64,000 nucleotides of DNA from BOG-1155 sp963717985 (GTDB lineage: Bacteria; Desulfobacterota; Syntrophorhabdia; Syntrophorhabdales; WCHB1-27), in NCBI GenBank assembly GCA_963717985.1, contig CAVQYC010000001.1, forward strand, positions 496,001 to 560,000, given 5' to 3'. The translations under genes were made by a program, and so were the position numbers. Below, piece by piece: positions 33,281 through 42,882 of the stretch; positions within the stretch are counted from its first letter, which is position 1; every line of letters starts with the position of its first letter. The notes below the pieces were generated by a model. That model was given only the letters and a program-made list of their open reading frames with translations. It searched no databases and was not told where the DNA came from.

Positions 33281-34204
33281 ATGAAGGATGAACGGATAAC
33301 GATCACCGGCGGCAAGGGCTTCCTTGGCGGCCATCTCATCAGGCAGATGCGGCAGTCGGGTTATCGCCACCTCACCATAGCGGATCTGCCGGAATATAAT
33401 CTCGTCAATATTGTGGACGTGAGGCGGCTCTACGAGGACCTGAGGCCCGATATCGTCATCCACCTGGCGGCAAAGGTGGGCGGCATAGGGTTCAACCAGG
33501 AGAACCCGGCCTCTTTGTTTTACGAGAACGCCATGATGGGCATTCAGCTCCTCCACGAGGGCTACACGCACGGCATCGAGAAGTTCGTTGCCCTAGGTAC
33601 GATCTGCGCCTACCCCAAGCTCACCCCGGTGCCCTTTAAAGAAGACGACATATGGAACGGCTACCCGGAGGAGACGAATGCGCCTTACGGCCTCGCCAAA
33701 AAGATGATGCTTGTGCAGTCCCAGGCATATCGTCGGCAATACGGCTTCAATTCCATCTTCCTGCTGCCCGTTAACCTCTACGGGCCGGGAGACAACTTCG
33801 ACCCTAAATCTTCTCACGTAATTCCCGCTCTCATCAAGAAATGCGCGGATGCCATGAGGAACGGAGAAGATGAGATCGTCGTGTGGGGAACGGGGAAAGC
33901 CACGAGGGAGTTTTTTTACGTCGAAGACGCCGCTGACGCGATTATCCGGGCAATGGAGGAGTATAATAAGAGCGAGCCGGTGAACATCGGGGCCGGCTTC
34001 GAGATATCGATCAGGGATCTCGTCGATTTAATCGTGGAGCTGACGGGCTTCCAGGGAAAGGTCGTGTGGGATAACGAGAAGCCCGATGGCCAGCCCAGAC
34101 GGATGCTGGACACCTCGCGCGCCCGGGAAGAGTTCGGCTTCAGGGCACGAACGGGATTCAGGGAAGGGCTGCAGAAGACGATAGAGTGGTACAGACAGGC
34201 TTAG
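33281..34204 (+). CDS. fcl: GDP-L-fucose synthase
   Basis: 307 residues from ATG 33281, 19 bp after gmd; an upstream open frame overlapping gmd is spurious. ITGGKGFLGGHLIRQM near residue 8, HLAAKVGGIGFNQENPASLFYEN near 60, the catalytic Ser position in LGTICAYP near 105 and YGLAKK near 135, then NLYGPGDNFDPKSSHVIPAL near 160. It epimerises and reduces the gmd product to GDP-L-fucose, the likely donor for one of the glycosyltransferases downstream. Confidence 0.94.
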   Translation: MKDERITITGGKGFLGGHLIRQMRQSGYRHLTIADLPEYNLVNIVDVRRLYEDLRPDIVIHLAAKVGGIGFNQENPASLFYENAMMGIQLLHEGYTHGIEKFVALGTICAYPKLTPVPFKEDDIWNGYPEETNAPYGLAKKMMLVQSQAYRRQYGFNSIFLLPVNLYGPGDNFDPKSSHVIPALIKKCADAMRNGEDEIVVWGTGKATREFFYVEDAADAIIRAMEEYNKSEPVNIGAGFEISIRDLVDLIVELTGFQGKVVWDNEKPDGQPRRMLDTSRAREEFGFRARTGFREGLQKTIEWYRQA

Positions 34205-34308
34205 GCGATAACGCCCCGGGTTTCTTCCATTGGCCTCATCTTATGCACGCATGCACGCACGCGGCAGCGGCTTTCAGCCGCCGAGCAGATTGATATTCGG
34301 AGTTGACG

Positions 34309-35688
34309 ATGAATAATGCCTTTGTCAAGAACATCCTCTGTATAGGGGCCGGCTATGTGGGCGGCCCTACAATGGCGATGATCGCCTATAAGTGTCCCCA
34401 GTACAAAGTGACGGTGGTCGATATCAATCACGAGAGGATCGCCCAGTGGAATGGGGACCGGCTCCCGGTATACGAACCCGGTCTTCGCGAGATTGTCGAG
34501 GCGGTAAAGGGACGCAACCTCTTTTTTGACACGGAGATCGATAGGTGCATCAAGGAGGCGTCTATCATTTTCGTTGCTGTCAATACGCCGACGAAAGTCT
34601 TCGGAGCGGGCGCCGGGATGGCGGCGGATCTCCAATACTGGGAAAAGACGGCGCGGCAAATCAGAGAGGCAGCAGGCTCACCGAAGATCGTGATCGAGAA
34701 ATGCACGATCCCGGTCAAGACTGCTCTTGCGATGGAGAGGATACTAACCTCGAAAGACGGCTCGGTCAGTTTCGATATCATCTCCAACCCTGAGTTTCTC
34801 GCTGAAGGCACGGCAATGAAGGACCTTGAATTCCCCGACAGGGTGCTCATAGGATCAAGGGAAACGGCCTGTGGACTAAGGGCAAGGCAGGAAATAGTCG
34901 AGATCTATGCGAACTGGGTGCCGAGGGAGCGCATCATAGAAAGCAATATCTGGAGCAGTGAGCTTTCAAAGCTCGTGGCCAATGCGTTTCTCGCGCAACG
35001 CATATCTTCGATAAACGCCGTCTCTGCCCTCTGCGAGAAAACAGATGCCGACGTCCGGGAAGTGGCAAGGGCCATCGGTCTGGACAGCCGGCTCGGCAGC
35101 AAGTTCCTCAACGCAAGCGTCGGGTTCGGCGGGTCGTGCTTCAAGAAGGACATTCTCAATCTCGTCTATCTGTGCAAGAGCTACGGACTCAATGAAGTGG
35201 CGGACTACTGGGAAAGCGTGGTAAAAATAAACGAATACCAGAAAGACCGCTTCGTGCTCACTATGCTGAGTGCGATGTTCAACACCCTTGCCGGCAAGAG
35301 GATAGCCCTTTTCGGGTTTGCCTTTAAGGCCGATACGGGCGATACGCGGGAGACCCCGGCGCTTTACGTGGCGAAAAGCATTGTAGAAGAGAGAGCCGGG
35401 CTCGTCATTACCGATCCGGAAGCACTCAAAAACGCGATGGTAGACCTGGACGGCGTCGACGGTATTACCTATGAAATCGATCCATACAAGGCGGCAGCAG
35501 GGTGTGACGCGATTGCCGTCATGACCGAGTGGAAATTGTATGCCGGGCTCGACTACGAGCGCATTTACGCCTCCATGACGAAGCCGGCTTTTATTTTCGA
35601 CGGCCGCAATATACTCGACCACAAGCGCCTATTTGAGATCGGTTTTAATGTCTTTTCGATAGGCAGATCTCCGATGGTCCACCTGTAG
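34309..35688 (+). CDS. ugd: UDP-glucose 6-dehydrogenase (eukaryote-like form)
   Basis: 459 residues from ATG 34309 (GGAG 7 bp upstream). ILCIGAGYVGGPTMAMIA near residue 8, FVAVNTPTK near 87, NPEFLAEGTAM near 165, the catalytic Cys277 in GFGGSCFKKD and ALFGFAFKADTGDTRETPA near 335. The GAGAGMAADLQYWE and FFxKD-type segments and the length match animal-type UGDHs, which some bacteria share. It makes UDP-glucuronate for the polymer. A 100-bp gap after fcl has no promoter that I can support. Confidence 0.92.
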   Translation: MNNAFVKNILCIGAGYVGGPTMAMIAYKCPQYKVTVVDINHERIAQWNGDRLPVYEPGLREIVEAVKGRNLFFDTEIDRCIKEASIIFVAVNTPTKVFGAGAGMAADLQYWEKTARQIREAAGSPKIVIEKCTIPVKTALAMERILTSKDGSVSFDIISNPEFLAEGTAMKDLEFPDRVLIGSRETACGLRARQEIVEIYANWVPRERIIESNIWSSELSKLVANAFLAQRISSINAVSALCEKTDADVREVARAIGLDSRLGSKFLNASVGFGGSCFKKDILNLVYLCKSYGLNEVADYWESVVKINEYQKDRFVLTMLSAMFNTLAGKRIALFGFAFKADTGDTRETPALYVAKSIVEERAGLVITDPEALKNAMVDLDGVDGITYEIDPYKAAAGCDAIAVMTEWKLYAGLDYERIYASMTKPAFIFDGRNILDHKRLFEIGFNVFSIGRSPMVHL

Positions 35689-35950
35689 AAACGCGGTAAT
35701 GAGAGCGGTCGTCCATCGTTCCCTACGGTTCCGTGAAAGGCGCCGACTATCTTATATTTCAGACGAAAAAACAGGGACATCCGTCCCCAGGTGTCTCGCC
35801 GGTCAGTTGACTCGCCTACAATCGGCACTAGGTTATTTTAGAAACTCATATCTCACGAAGCTTAGCGTAGGCGGCGATGATGTCCTGTGAGAGAAAAAAA
35901 TGTTAGAGGAGTGCTTAAGTTTGTTTAAGTAGCATCCGATAATACAAGCG

Positions 35951-36063
35951 TCCTGTAAAGGGCAAACCGTCCGAAAGGGCGGGGCGCAAAGCCGCTGGCC
36001 TAAGTTCCGTAATTTATCCACAAAAGGGTGGAGCGGGATATGGTAGCAGGGTTGCCAGGCGAC
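35951..36063 (+). promoter_or_regulatory. c-di-GMP riboswitch (GEMM-I) aptamer
   Basis: GGGCAAACC-GUCC-GAAA-GGGC-GGGGCGCAAAGCC, then GCUGGCCUAAG, a variable stem and GGUAGCAGGGUUGCCAGGC, in pieces, follow the GEMM-I consensus (compare Vc2 of Vibrio cholerae). The base corresponding to Vc2 G20 (the third G of GGGCAAACC, 35962) is G, as in c-di-GMP-type rather than cGAMP-type aptamers. Downstream, CAGCACCTCC (36066-36075) can pair over 10 bp with GGAGGTGTTG (36106-36115), which contains the ribosome site of the next gene, so control is probably of translation. Confidence 0.92.
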
Positions 36064-36117
36064 AGCAGCACCTCCGGTGCCGGGCGTCGTCGGCGAAAAT
36101 AGCTAGGAGGTGTTGTG

Positions 36118-36591
36118 ATGGAAGCACGCGAACGTCGACACTGTTTTTGGCCTTACATTTACCATCCGCTCGTACTCATCTGGGTTTCGGTATGTTGCGT
36201 TCTCTTTTTTGCAACAGCCGGTTTTTCGAACCCCTTTCCACCGGATTCAGAGTTGTTGCAGTCCGGATTTTCCGAAGCGCTGGCTGCGGACTCTGACAAT
36301 TGCCGCCTCGTGCTCTCCCAGGATACCGCAGTAGTCCAAGCTTCGGGCGGCTCGGGAAGTCTCTCTGTGAAGGCGGAGGGCGCATGCGACTTATCCATGG
36401 CGGCAGATGGAATCTCATGGTTAAAGGTCGCAAAGTCCAAGGAAGGAGAGGTCGATATCATAACCTACACCGCTTTACCCAACAATACCTCTTTCCAGAG
36501 AATTGCCGGCCTGACCATTGCAACGAAGGTGGTTACCATCACACAGGAGGGAGCCGGCAGGATGCGTGAAGCGGCACACAGAGAAAAGTGA
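36118..36591 (+). CDS. Secreted BACON-like domain protein under riboswitch control
   Basis: 157 residues from ATG 36118, five bases after GGAGGTG. A cytoplasmic start with Arg-rich residues is followed by a membrane or signal segment (YHPLVLIWVSVCCVLFFATAG, ending near 36). The mature part reads like one BACON-type Ig-like domain: CRLVLSQDTAVVQASGGSGSLSVKA, CDLSMAADGISWLKVA, ITYTALPNNTS and FQRIAGLTIATKVVTITQEG, in order. BACON domains bind carbohydrate or mucin-like surfaces. It is a candidate matrix or adhesion protein made in response to c-di-GMP. The next gene starts 44 bp later and is probably co-transcribed. Confidence 0.65.
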   Translation: MEARERRHCFWPYIYHPLVLIWVSVCCVLFFATAGFSNPFPPDSELLQSGFSEALAADSDNCRLVLSQDTAVVQASGGSGSLSVKAEGACDLSMAADGISWLKVAKSKEGEVDIITYTALPNNTSFQRIAGLTIATKVVTITQEGAGRMREAAHREK

Positions 36592-36635
36592 CTTTTGATG
36601 AGTCAGCTTTGACTATCATAAAAAAGGAGACCCTT

Positions 36636-37742
36636 ATGAAGCGAATAGCCCTTAACATATCGATTGTTATTGCATCGGTCTGCATAGCGGTGTTTTTTGC
36701 GAACGCAGCGATATCTGCAACATATTATGTTTCACCCTCCGGCAGTGACAGCAATGCCGGGTCCCTTAGCGCGCCGTTCAAAACCCTAGCGAAAGCGGCC
36801 GGTTTGGTTAATGCGGGAGATACCGTAATCGCAGCGGACGGCATTTACTATGAAAACGACCTGGGACAAGGACAGGAAGGTCTTTATGTCAGAAGAGGAG
36901 GAACATCAGGTAGCATGGTCATGTTCCGGGCGATGAACCCGGGGAAGGCAATTATCGACGGAAATAACACGGTACAGGTAGGAGTATACGTGCCTTCCAA
37001 CTATGTACAGATCGCCGGCTTTCAAGTGAGAAATTTTGCGCGTGAAGGAGTATCGGTACACGGACAATACGCGATAATAAAAGGTAATACCGTTTATAAC
37101 AACGGTAACGGCGGCGACCCGACTTCATCAATTGGACAAAATGGAATATACGTTGATTCAAGTGCCGGGAATTGCATGGTTGATAGTAATACCGTATATG
37201 CAAATGGGAGACTCTCTTTGGGTCGATCCAACCCTAATGGGAGTATCGATCAAGGAATATACTTGTGCGGTGTAAATCCCATCGTACAAAACAACCTCAT
37301 ATACGGAAATCAAGCCTTTGGAATACAGATTGCCGGATACGTGAATATGGGCAGCGTATTAATAACAAATAACACGATAGCCGCCCAAAAGAATTATAGC
37401 GGTATCGTTATTTGGCTGGCAGGAGCCAAGGGGTGCGTCATTCAAAATAACATCATAGTGAATAACAGTGACTGCGGTCTAACTTTTCTGAACGACGGCG
37501 GCGGCCACATTGTTCGTAACAACGATTTTTTTAATAACGTCAATGGTGCGATAAATCCGTCCAAGAGTTCGCAGTACACCGCGTCTAACAATTTGATGCT
37601 CAATCCGCTGCTCAATTCCAGTTATTGTCCCTTGTCGACTTCACCGGTCCTAAAAGCGGGATATACCGGTCTATCTCCAAATTATGACATAACCGGGGCT
37701 GTGCGCCCGAGTTCCTCGGATGTCATCGGTTGCTTTCAATAA
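36636..37742 (+). CDS. Secreted right-handed parallel beta-helix (NosD/pectate-lyase-like) protein
   Basis: 368 residues from ATG 36636 (AAAAAGGAG 6 bp upstream). Signal peptide MKRIALNISIVIASVCIAVF...AISA. The mature protein begins TYYVSPSGSDSNAGSLSAPF, the DUF1565-type opening of many beta-helix proteins, followed by GDTVIAADGIYYEN and then repeated 22-25-residue coils rich in Asn (NNTVQVG.., KGNTVYNNG, DSNTVYANG, QNNLIYGN, TNNTIAAQ, QNNIIVNN, RNNDFFNN). Such folds are polysaccharide lyases, epimerases or structural matrix proteins; no catalytic set can be assigned. Its position behind a c-di-GMP riboswitch suggests a role in matrix remodelling. Confidence 0.75.
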   Translation: MKRIALNISIVIASVCIAVFFANAAISATYYVSPSGSDSNAGSLSAPFKTLAKAAGLVNAGDTVIAADGIYYENDLGQGQEGLYVRRGGTSGSMVMFRAMNPGKAIIDGNNTVQVGVYVPSNYVQIAGFQVRNFAREGVSVHGQYAIIKGNTVYNNGNGGDPTSSIGQNGIYVDSSAGNCMVDSNTVYANGRLSLGRSNPNGSIDQGIYLCGVNPIVQNNLIYGNQAFGIQIAGYVNMGSVLITNNTIAAQKNYSGIVIWLAGAKGCVIQNNIIVNNSDCGLTFLNDGGGHIVRNNDFFNNVNGAINPSKSSQYTASNNLMLNPLLNSSYCPLSTSPVLKAGYTGLSPNYDITGAVRPSSSDVIGCFQ

Positions 37743-37765
37743 CACCCTGTCCGTACGAATGAGCA

Positions 37766-37797
37766 GGTTAGCGTGGTCCGGCGGGGCCACGCTAACC
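37766..37797 (+). terminator. Strong hairpin after the beta-helix gene
   Basis: GGTTAGCGTGG (37766-37776) and CCACGCTAACC (37787-37797) form a perfect 11-bp stem with a 10-nt loop, 24 bp after the stop. There is no U-run, so it may protect the 3' end or act with Rho. The remaining gap to 37991 shows nothing further. Confidence 0.55.
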
Positions 37798-37991
37798 CAT
37801 GTCACAGGGCTTTCAAAGGACGCACTTCACAGTGTTTTACGCTGCTTAAAGACCCCCAGGTACGACACGATAAGTTCGGTCTGCCGTCTAAGAAGGTTTT
37901 CACGCTGAAAGGCTGTGATTGAAAACTGATCTCCTCATCAATAGACCACGAATGCAGTGCATCGCCAATCGGTGCCCATGCCGTCCACAGC

Positions 37992-39059
37992 TTGGCTGAT
38001 ACTTCAATTAACAGATTAGTGCAGAAAAGAGTCTACCAGGTTGATCTCCTTCGCTTCGTCGGAGCTCTTATGGTTTTATTGTACCATTACACGTTCCGCG
38101 GCTACGCTTCAGATCACATGACTGTCATGCCATACCCTCACTTATCATGTTGTACAAAGTATGGGTACATCGGTGTTGATCTCTTCTTTATCGTGAGTGG
38201 CTTTGTGGTCCTTCTGGGAACGGCTTCTCAGGGTTCGCCGGTGCGCTTCCTGATAGCCCGAATTGTTCGGTTGTATCCGACATTTTGGGTATGCTGCACA
38301 ACGACCTTCCTGGTGACGCTTCTGATAGGAGGTAAGTGGTACACGGCGACGCTGCAACAGTACCTCGTCAACTTGACCATGCTAAGCGGTTTTACGCGAG
38401 TTCCTTCGATCGACGGAGCATATTGGGCCCTATTTGTCGAAATCAAGTTCTACTTGTTGGTATTCGCAATATTGGCATTTGGCGTTATTCGATATTGGGA
38501 AGGTCTCCTTGGCCTTTGGCTTGCGCTTTCCCTATTCTTGGATATTGCCCACCTTAGATACCTGAATTACCTTACATCTCTCCTTATGCCCGAATATTCG
38601 CCATATTTCATTGCCGGTGCCGGTTTCTACCTCATCTATAGGTTCGGTATTAGTTGGTATCGTGTTGTCATTACAGCCATCGCCTGTGCACTTGGTATAT
38701 GGACAGGGTGTCTCGAAACGTCCAAGTTGTCATCTCACTTTGCCACCCCGTTTAGCCCGGCCGTTGTCGCGGTCATTCTTGGATCGTTCTTCCTCATTTT
38801 CCTTCTGATGTCCGCTAAACGGGTTGAATGGCTGTCGACCTCAAGGTGGCTCATATTAGGCGGACTGACATATCCGCTCTATCTGGTTCATCAAAATGTT
38901 GGCTACATGTTTTTCAACGTTCTCTACCCGTCCTTGAATGTACATCTGATTATGTGGGCGACCGTTCTACTGATGCTGTTGTTCGCCTATGCGGTCCACA
39001 GAGTAGTGGAACAAAGATACGCAAGCGGCTTGAAGAGACTTTTTGAAAGATTCCTATAA
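37992..39059 (+). CDS. Acyltransferase 3 family membrane protein (OafA-like)
   Basis: 355 residues from a TTG at 37992, or about 345 from GTG slightly downstream. YQVDLLRFVGALMVLLYHY with the catalytic His near residue 30, GYIGVDLFFIVSGFV near 57 and FLIARIVRLYPTFW near 85 (the R/K-x10-H-type AT3 motifs), then about ten membrane helices ending near residue 340. AT3 proteins move acetyl or other acyl groups onto surface sugars. Here it begins an AT-richer block of polymer-assembly genes. A start at GTG 38022 (in QKRVYQVD) is plausible. Confidence 0.85.
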   Translation: MADTSINRLVQKRVYQVDLLRFVGALMVLLYHYTFRGYASDHMTVMPYPHLSCCTKYGYIGVDLFFIVSGFVVLLGTASQGSPVRFLIARIVRLYPTFWVCCTTTFLVTLLIGGKWYTATLQQYLVNLTMLSGFTRVPSIDGAYWALFVEIKFYLLVFAILAFGVIRYWEGLLGLWLALSLFLDIAHLRYLNYLTSLLMPEYSPYFIAGAGFYLIYRFGISWYRVVITAIACALGIWTGCLETSKLSSHFATPFSPAVVAVILGSFFLIFLLMSAKRVEWLSTSRWLILGGLTYPLYLVHQNVGYMFFNVLYPSLNVHLIMWATVLLMLLFAYAVHRVVEQRYASGLKRLFERFL

Positions 39060-39208
39060 ACTGTTCCGTTGTGCCTGATGACCGATCGGAGATGGATAGG
39101 TGCCCCTGGTCTCCTGCTGGGAAAGAAGTTAAAAAAGAGCGTGGAGTTACCGCGTTAAGCTGTATAAAACAGCATTTTATCAATACAATCGGAACAAGTT
39201 TATAGGTT

Positions 39209-39754
39209 ATGGACACACATATCGGTAGGAAAATAGTCCGGTACTGTTGTTTTCTTCTCTACTGTTATTTCGCTAAGCATCTCCCGATGAGTACGTATCC
39301 CGGTGGACGAATGTCTCGGCGGCTGCGCTATGTGTTATGCAAGCGGATGTTCCGCACATGTGGTAAGGATGTGAATGTCGAACACGGAGCTGATTTTATG
39401 TCCGGCGCGACGATCGACATAGGAGACCATAGCGGTATAGGTGTAAATGCCTGGATTCGGGCGGACTTGGTGATCGGTAACAACGTAATGATGGGTCCTC
39501 AGGTAATCATTTACGGCAGAGACCATAGTGTTGAGAGGATGGATGTCCCAATGATGTATCAAGGGATGGAGCCCTTCAAGAAAGTAATTATAGAAGATAA
39601 TGTCTGGATTGGGGCCAGGGCAATCATTCTGAAGGGTCTGAGAGTTGGCGCCGGTTCCATTGTAGGGGCTGGAGCGGTAGTGACACGGGATGTGCCGCCA
39701 TCTTGTATTGTTGCGGGAAATCCTGCGAGAGTAATTAAATGGCGCCACGTTTGA
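39209..39754 (+). CDS. Left-handed beta-helix acetyltransferase (hexapeptide repeat)
   Basis: 181 residues. A helical or hydrophobic N-terminus (YCCFLLYCYFAKHL) is followed by hexapeptide turns: VNVEHGADF, ATIDIGDHSGIGVNAWI, DLVIGNNVMMGPQVIIYGRDH, VIIEDNVWIGARAIILKGLRVGAGSIVGAGAVVTRDVP, closing with AGNPARVIKWR. The catalytic His is in GRDHSVE. It resembles colanic-acid-type O-acetyltransferases acting on lipid-linked sugars. A paralogue lies at 45076. Confidence 0.88.
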   Translation: MDTHIGRKIVRYCCFLLYCYFAKHLPMSTYPGGRMSRRLRYVLCKRMFRTCGKDVNVEHGADFMSGATIDIGDHSGIGVNAWIRADLVIGNNVMMGPQVIIYGRDHSVERMDVPMMYQGMEPFKKVIIEDNVWIGARAIILKGLRVGAGSIVGAGAVVTRDVPPSCIVAGNPARVIKWRHV

Positions 39755-39940
39755 TAGCCTTTGGTAAGATTATCGACGCCGCATGCTATCGAGCAGTGAA
39801 ACGCCATTTAAATATGCATCAAAATATACATTCGTGAGTGCAACGCCCTCTCCTTTTGCAGATCATATGCAATGGCACGAGTTGTTTCAAGAATTGAAGC
39901 GTATGAGGCCAATGAGTCGTATTACCATAATTATTAATCT

Positions 39941-41416
39941 ATGAGACCCGCTAAAACGTACGTCACCGATCAAACAGTTCCCCGGAAGCGTGAACTAGGT
40001 AAAGCGCATTTTCTGCGCGGAATTATCTGGTCATCAGGAGGCAGCATAGTCGGGTTGGGCGTATCCACTCTGACGGTCCTTGTTGGAGTGAGAGTTCTGT
40101 CCAAAGATCAACTGGGCGCATACTTCTTAGTTTCCCTGATTGCGCAGTTTGGTCAAATTTTTGGGGATTTCGGGCTTCGTAATACAATCATTCGATTTCT
40201 GGCTTCGGCGTACGGCCAGGAAAGGGTATCCATTAGTCAATATCTCTTTACGCTTAGGGGGATAGCCACCCTATTCGTGTGCTCGGCAATAGCGGTTTTG
40301 ACCCCCCTATTCTTATACTTGTGGCCTTCAAATGAGTTTGCAAAGATCGTTTGGTATTCCGTGCCGTTGACGGCTGTACTGCTCGAGTTTCAGATGGGTC
40401 AAGCAATCCTTACCGCTTATCAGATGTTTGGCATTATGTCAATAATTACGGCCTCGTCTGAAATAATCAGGATGATTCTTTCTCTATCTCTGCTGTACTT
40501 CGGGTTCGGAAGCTCAGCCCTCCTGTTGGGGTTGATCCTGTCAAGAATTGTCGCCTTAGCTTATATGTGGGCCATCAAACCATTTCCGGTGCGATTACGT
40601 ATTCGGCATCCACAAAGGGTACATCTTCTCAAGTTCAGCGGCTGGCTTCAGGTCAGCAGCTTAATGTCCTTCTTAAACGCAAGGATGGCTGATACATTCA
40701 TTACGACTTATCTGGGTACTGCTTTATTAGCCGTTTATTCAACAGCTATGCAGATGCCCAGCGTGATCCAGAATCTGTTTGAAGCAATACGCCCCGTTGT
40801 TTTGGGATATGTCTCTTCCTTGGAAAAAAAGACCGCCGTCGAACATTCCGTTATTGCTGTACGACTTATAGCAGGAGTAGTTGCGATTCCCGTCGCAATG
40901 GTAATAGGGATTTCCGAACCTTTGATTAAGCTTGTATTTACGACAAAATATATAGACGCGGTGCCTGTTGCACAATTACTGTTTGCGTGGTGTGCATTTG
41001 GAGTGGTGAATTACTACCTTGCTCTGGCTTTAATTGGACTAGGGAGGGTTAAGACAGTATTTTTGCTGACCTTGCCTCAAGGTGTGATAATGCTTGCTGG
41101 CTGCGTGCTGCTAATTCCGAGATACCACGCTGTTGGAGCTGCCAGCTCATTAGTGGTCACCTCAATTATAGGCAACCTGTTGGTTGCCGGTGCAATTGTT
41201 CAGGGGAATCGTTCGGCGTATGCGAGACTATGCTGGGCATTTTTCCGCTCAGCGATTCCGGTAGCGTTGCTCTTGATGGTCGAGTTGTTCATTAAACCGC
41301 CCACCTGGATCGGTATAACAGCTGCGATAATGGCAATTGGGAGCTTGTATGTTTCAAGAGCTGTTACCTATAAGGATTTGAAGATCCTTTTCGCAAGCTT
41401 TTTCGGAGGTATGTAG
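39941..41416 (+). CDS. Oligosaccharide-unit flippase (Wzx-like, MOP superfamily)
   Basis: 491 residues with 12-14 membrane helices: GIIWSSGGSIVGLGVSTLTV near 30, LGAYFLVSLIAQFGQIFGDFGLRNTIIRF near 60-90, and repeated pairs to the C-terminus. The order 'GAYFL...FGDFGLRNTI' is that of the polysaccharide biosynthesis (Wzx/RfbX) family, which flips undecaprenyl-linked repeat units to the periplasm. Its stop overlaps the GTG of the polymerase gene by one base (41416), linking flippase and polymerase. Confidence 0.85.
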   Translation: MRPAKTYVTDQTVPRKRELGKAHFLRGIIWSSGGSIVGLGVSTLTVLVGVRVLSKDQLGAYFLVSLIAQFGQIFGDFGLRNTIIRFLASAYGQERVSISQYLFTLRGIATLFVCSAIAVLTPLFLYLWPSNEFAKIVWYSVPLTAVLLEFQMGQAILTAYQMFGIMSIITASSEIIRMILSLSLLYFGFGSSALLLGLILSRIVALAYMWAIKPFPVRLRIRHPQRVHLLKFSGWLQVSSLMSFLNARMADTFITTYLGTALLAVYSTAMQMPSVIQNLFEAIRPVVLGYVSSLEKKTAVEHSVIAVRLIAGVVAIPVAMVIGISEPLIKLVFTTKYIDAVPVAQLLFAWCAFGVVNYYLALALIGLGRVKTVFLLTLPQGVIMLAGCVLLIPRYHAVGAASSLVVTSIIGNLLVAGAIVQGNRSAYARLCWAFFRSAIPVALLLMVELFIKPPTWIGITAAIMAIGSLYVSRAVTYKDLKILFASFFGGM

Positions 41417-42882
41417 TGTCGCAAACAACAGCCATGAGTAACTATCGCACCGGGAAGATAGGAAACGGGAATGTGTCGGGCAGGCCTGATGCAGGACATT
41501 TATTGACCGACGCTAGAATAGGGTTTGTCGACACGCTGTTTTTGTTGGTGATGTGGTTACTGATAATCGCGGCCTCAGTCGAATCGTTGGGCTATGCTCC
41601 GGGAATCATATTTTTAGTGCTGAATGCGGTGCTTGTTGCCCGTCAGCCGGTGAACAGCGTTCTTGTACTATTGCTTTTGTTACTGACGCCGGCCAGCCCC
41701 GCGCTTCTCATTCCACACACATTTGCAATCTCGGCAGCTATCGGGTTATTGGGATATTTCTTGCATGGGACGTTTCTAAGATACCGGAGCCACCTTCTGA
41801 ATAAGACGGTATTAACGGCAACTGCACTGGTTCTTTATATGGGGGCAACTGTAGGATTATCTGATAGTTCTTCGACCGCTATAGATTACTATCTGAAGTA
41901 TCTGGAAGGCTTACTCGCACTAATACTCGTAATGTTGCTAATAAACACGCGTGAGGACTTGGGGAGAGTTTTAAGATGGTGGTGTATCATAACGGCTCTT
42001 TCTCTAATCGTAACGTGCATACACGTGAGTCTGGGCACAAAGACATTCTGGTTCTTGCACATGTCTAAAGTGCAGATGGGAGGTTCTCGGGCGCCCGAGA
42101 AATTGGTAGTGGAAATTGGTGGCAGGCTTGTTAGCCGACTTCTGGTTATCGGAACAGACTCGAATTACTGGAGCGCCGTATTGATGTTCGGATTTGCAGT
42201 TGGTCTTGCCTTTTGTAGTATTGCAAAGGTGGGCAAGAGCTTGTTCTGGATTATTGCTACAGGAATGATAGGCATTTCAATTGTGGGTACATACAGCCGT
42301 AGCGGTTTTCTGGCCATGGCCTGGGTTTTGGCGTTATATCTGCTGAAGAAGAAGTTACGGGCAATTATACCTATAAGCATTTTCGGGATAGCAGGAATAG
42401 TGCTGGGAAAGGCAATGCCCGATCTTGTGACTCGTACCGCGGGTATTGACAGGGCGGTGTCCGCGGGGGCAACAGGCAGGTTTGCGCTCTGGGGAAAGGC
42501 TCTAAATATGTTCGCACAATCACCGATATGGGGCAGCGGGATGGGGGCGTTTACAGAAAAGTTCAACTACGCCGCGCATAATACATTCTTGCAGGTGGCC
42601 GCTGAGTGTGGCCTGATCGGTCTTATTTTGTATGTAATGATTATTGTGTTTACGATAACGACTTGTCTGAAAGGCAGACTTTCTACTGATAAGTCTGATT
42701 CCACTTTTAGTTTGGTCATTTTGTTTGGTCTGCTTGGGATGTGTGTCATGCTAAACACGTTGACGTTGGAGGACCCCAAACTCTTCTGGATGGAATGTGG
42801 CATATGTCTATTGATGTCTTCTGTAGGAAGACGAAGGGAGGAGAAGAATCAGTCAACGGAAAATGGTCCGTTAAATGTATGA
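41416..42882 (+). CDS. O-antigen ligase/polymerase-like membrane protein (Wzy/WaaL family)
   Basis: 488 residues starting at GTG 41416. Around eleven membrane helices, with a large periplasmic loop (about 205-260) and the family signature in the C-terminal half: WGKALNMFAQSPIWGSGMGAFTEKF and AAHNTFLQVAAECGLIGLIL (the HN(T/x)(Y/F)L..AAE.G motif). It polymerises or ligates repeat units on the outer face of the inner membrane. It is followed at an ATGA overlap by a glycosyltransferase gene. Confidence 0.84.
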   Translation: MSQTTAMSNYRTGKIGNGNVSGRPDAGHLLTDARIGFVDTLFLLVMWLLIIAASVESLGYAPGIIFLVLNAVLVARQPVNSVLVLLLLLLTPASPALLIPHTFAISAAIGLLGYFLHGTFLRYRSHLLNKTVLTATALVLYMGATVGLSDSSSTAIDYYLKYLEGLLALILVMLLINTREDLGRVLRWWCIITALSLIVTCIHVSLGTKTFWFLHMSKVQMGGSRAPEKLVVEIGGRLVSRLLVIGTDSNYWSAVLMFGFAVGLAFCSIAKVGKSLFWIIATGMIGISIVGTYSRSGFLAMAWVLALYLLKKKLRAIIPISIFGIAGIVLGKAMPDLVTRTAGIDRAVSAGATGRFALWGKALNMFAQSPIWGSGMGAFTEKFNYAAHNTFLQVAAECGLIGLILYVMIIVFTITTCLKGRLSTDKSDSTFSLVILFGLLGMCVMLNTLTLEDPKLFWMECGICLLMSSVGRRREEKNQSTENGPLNV

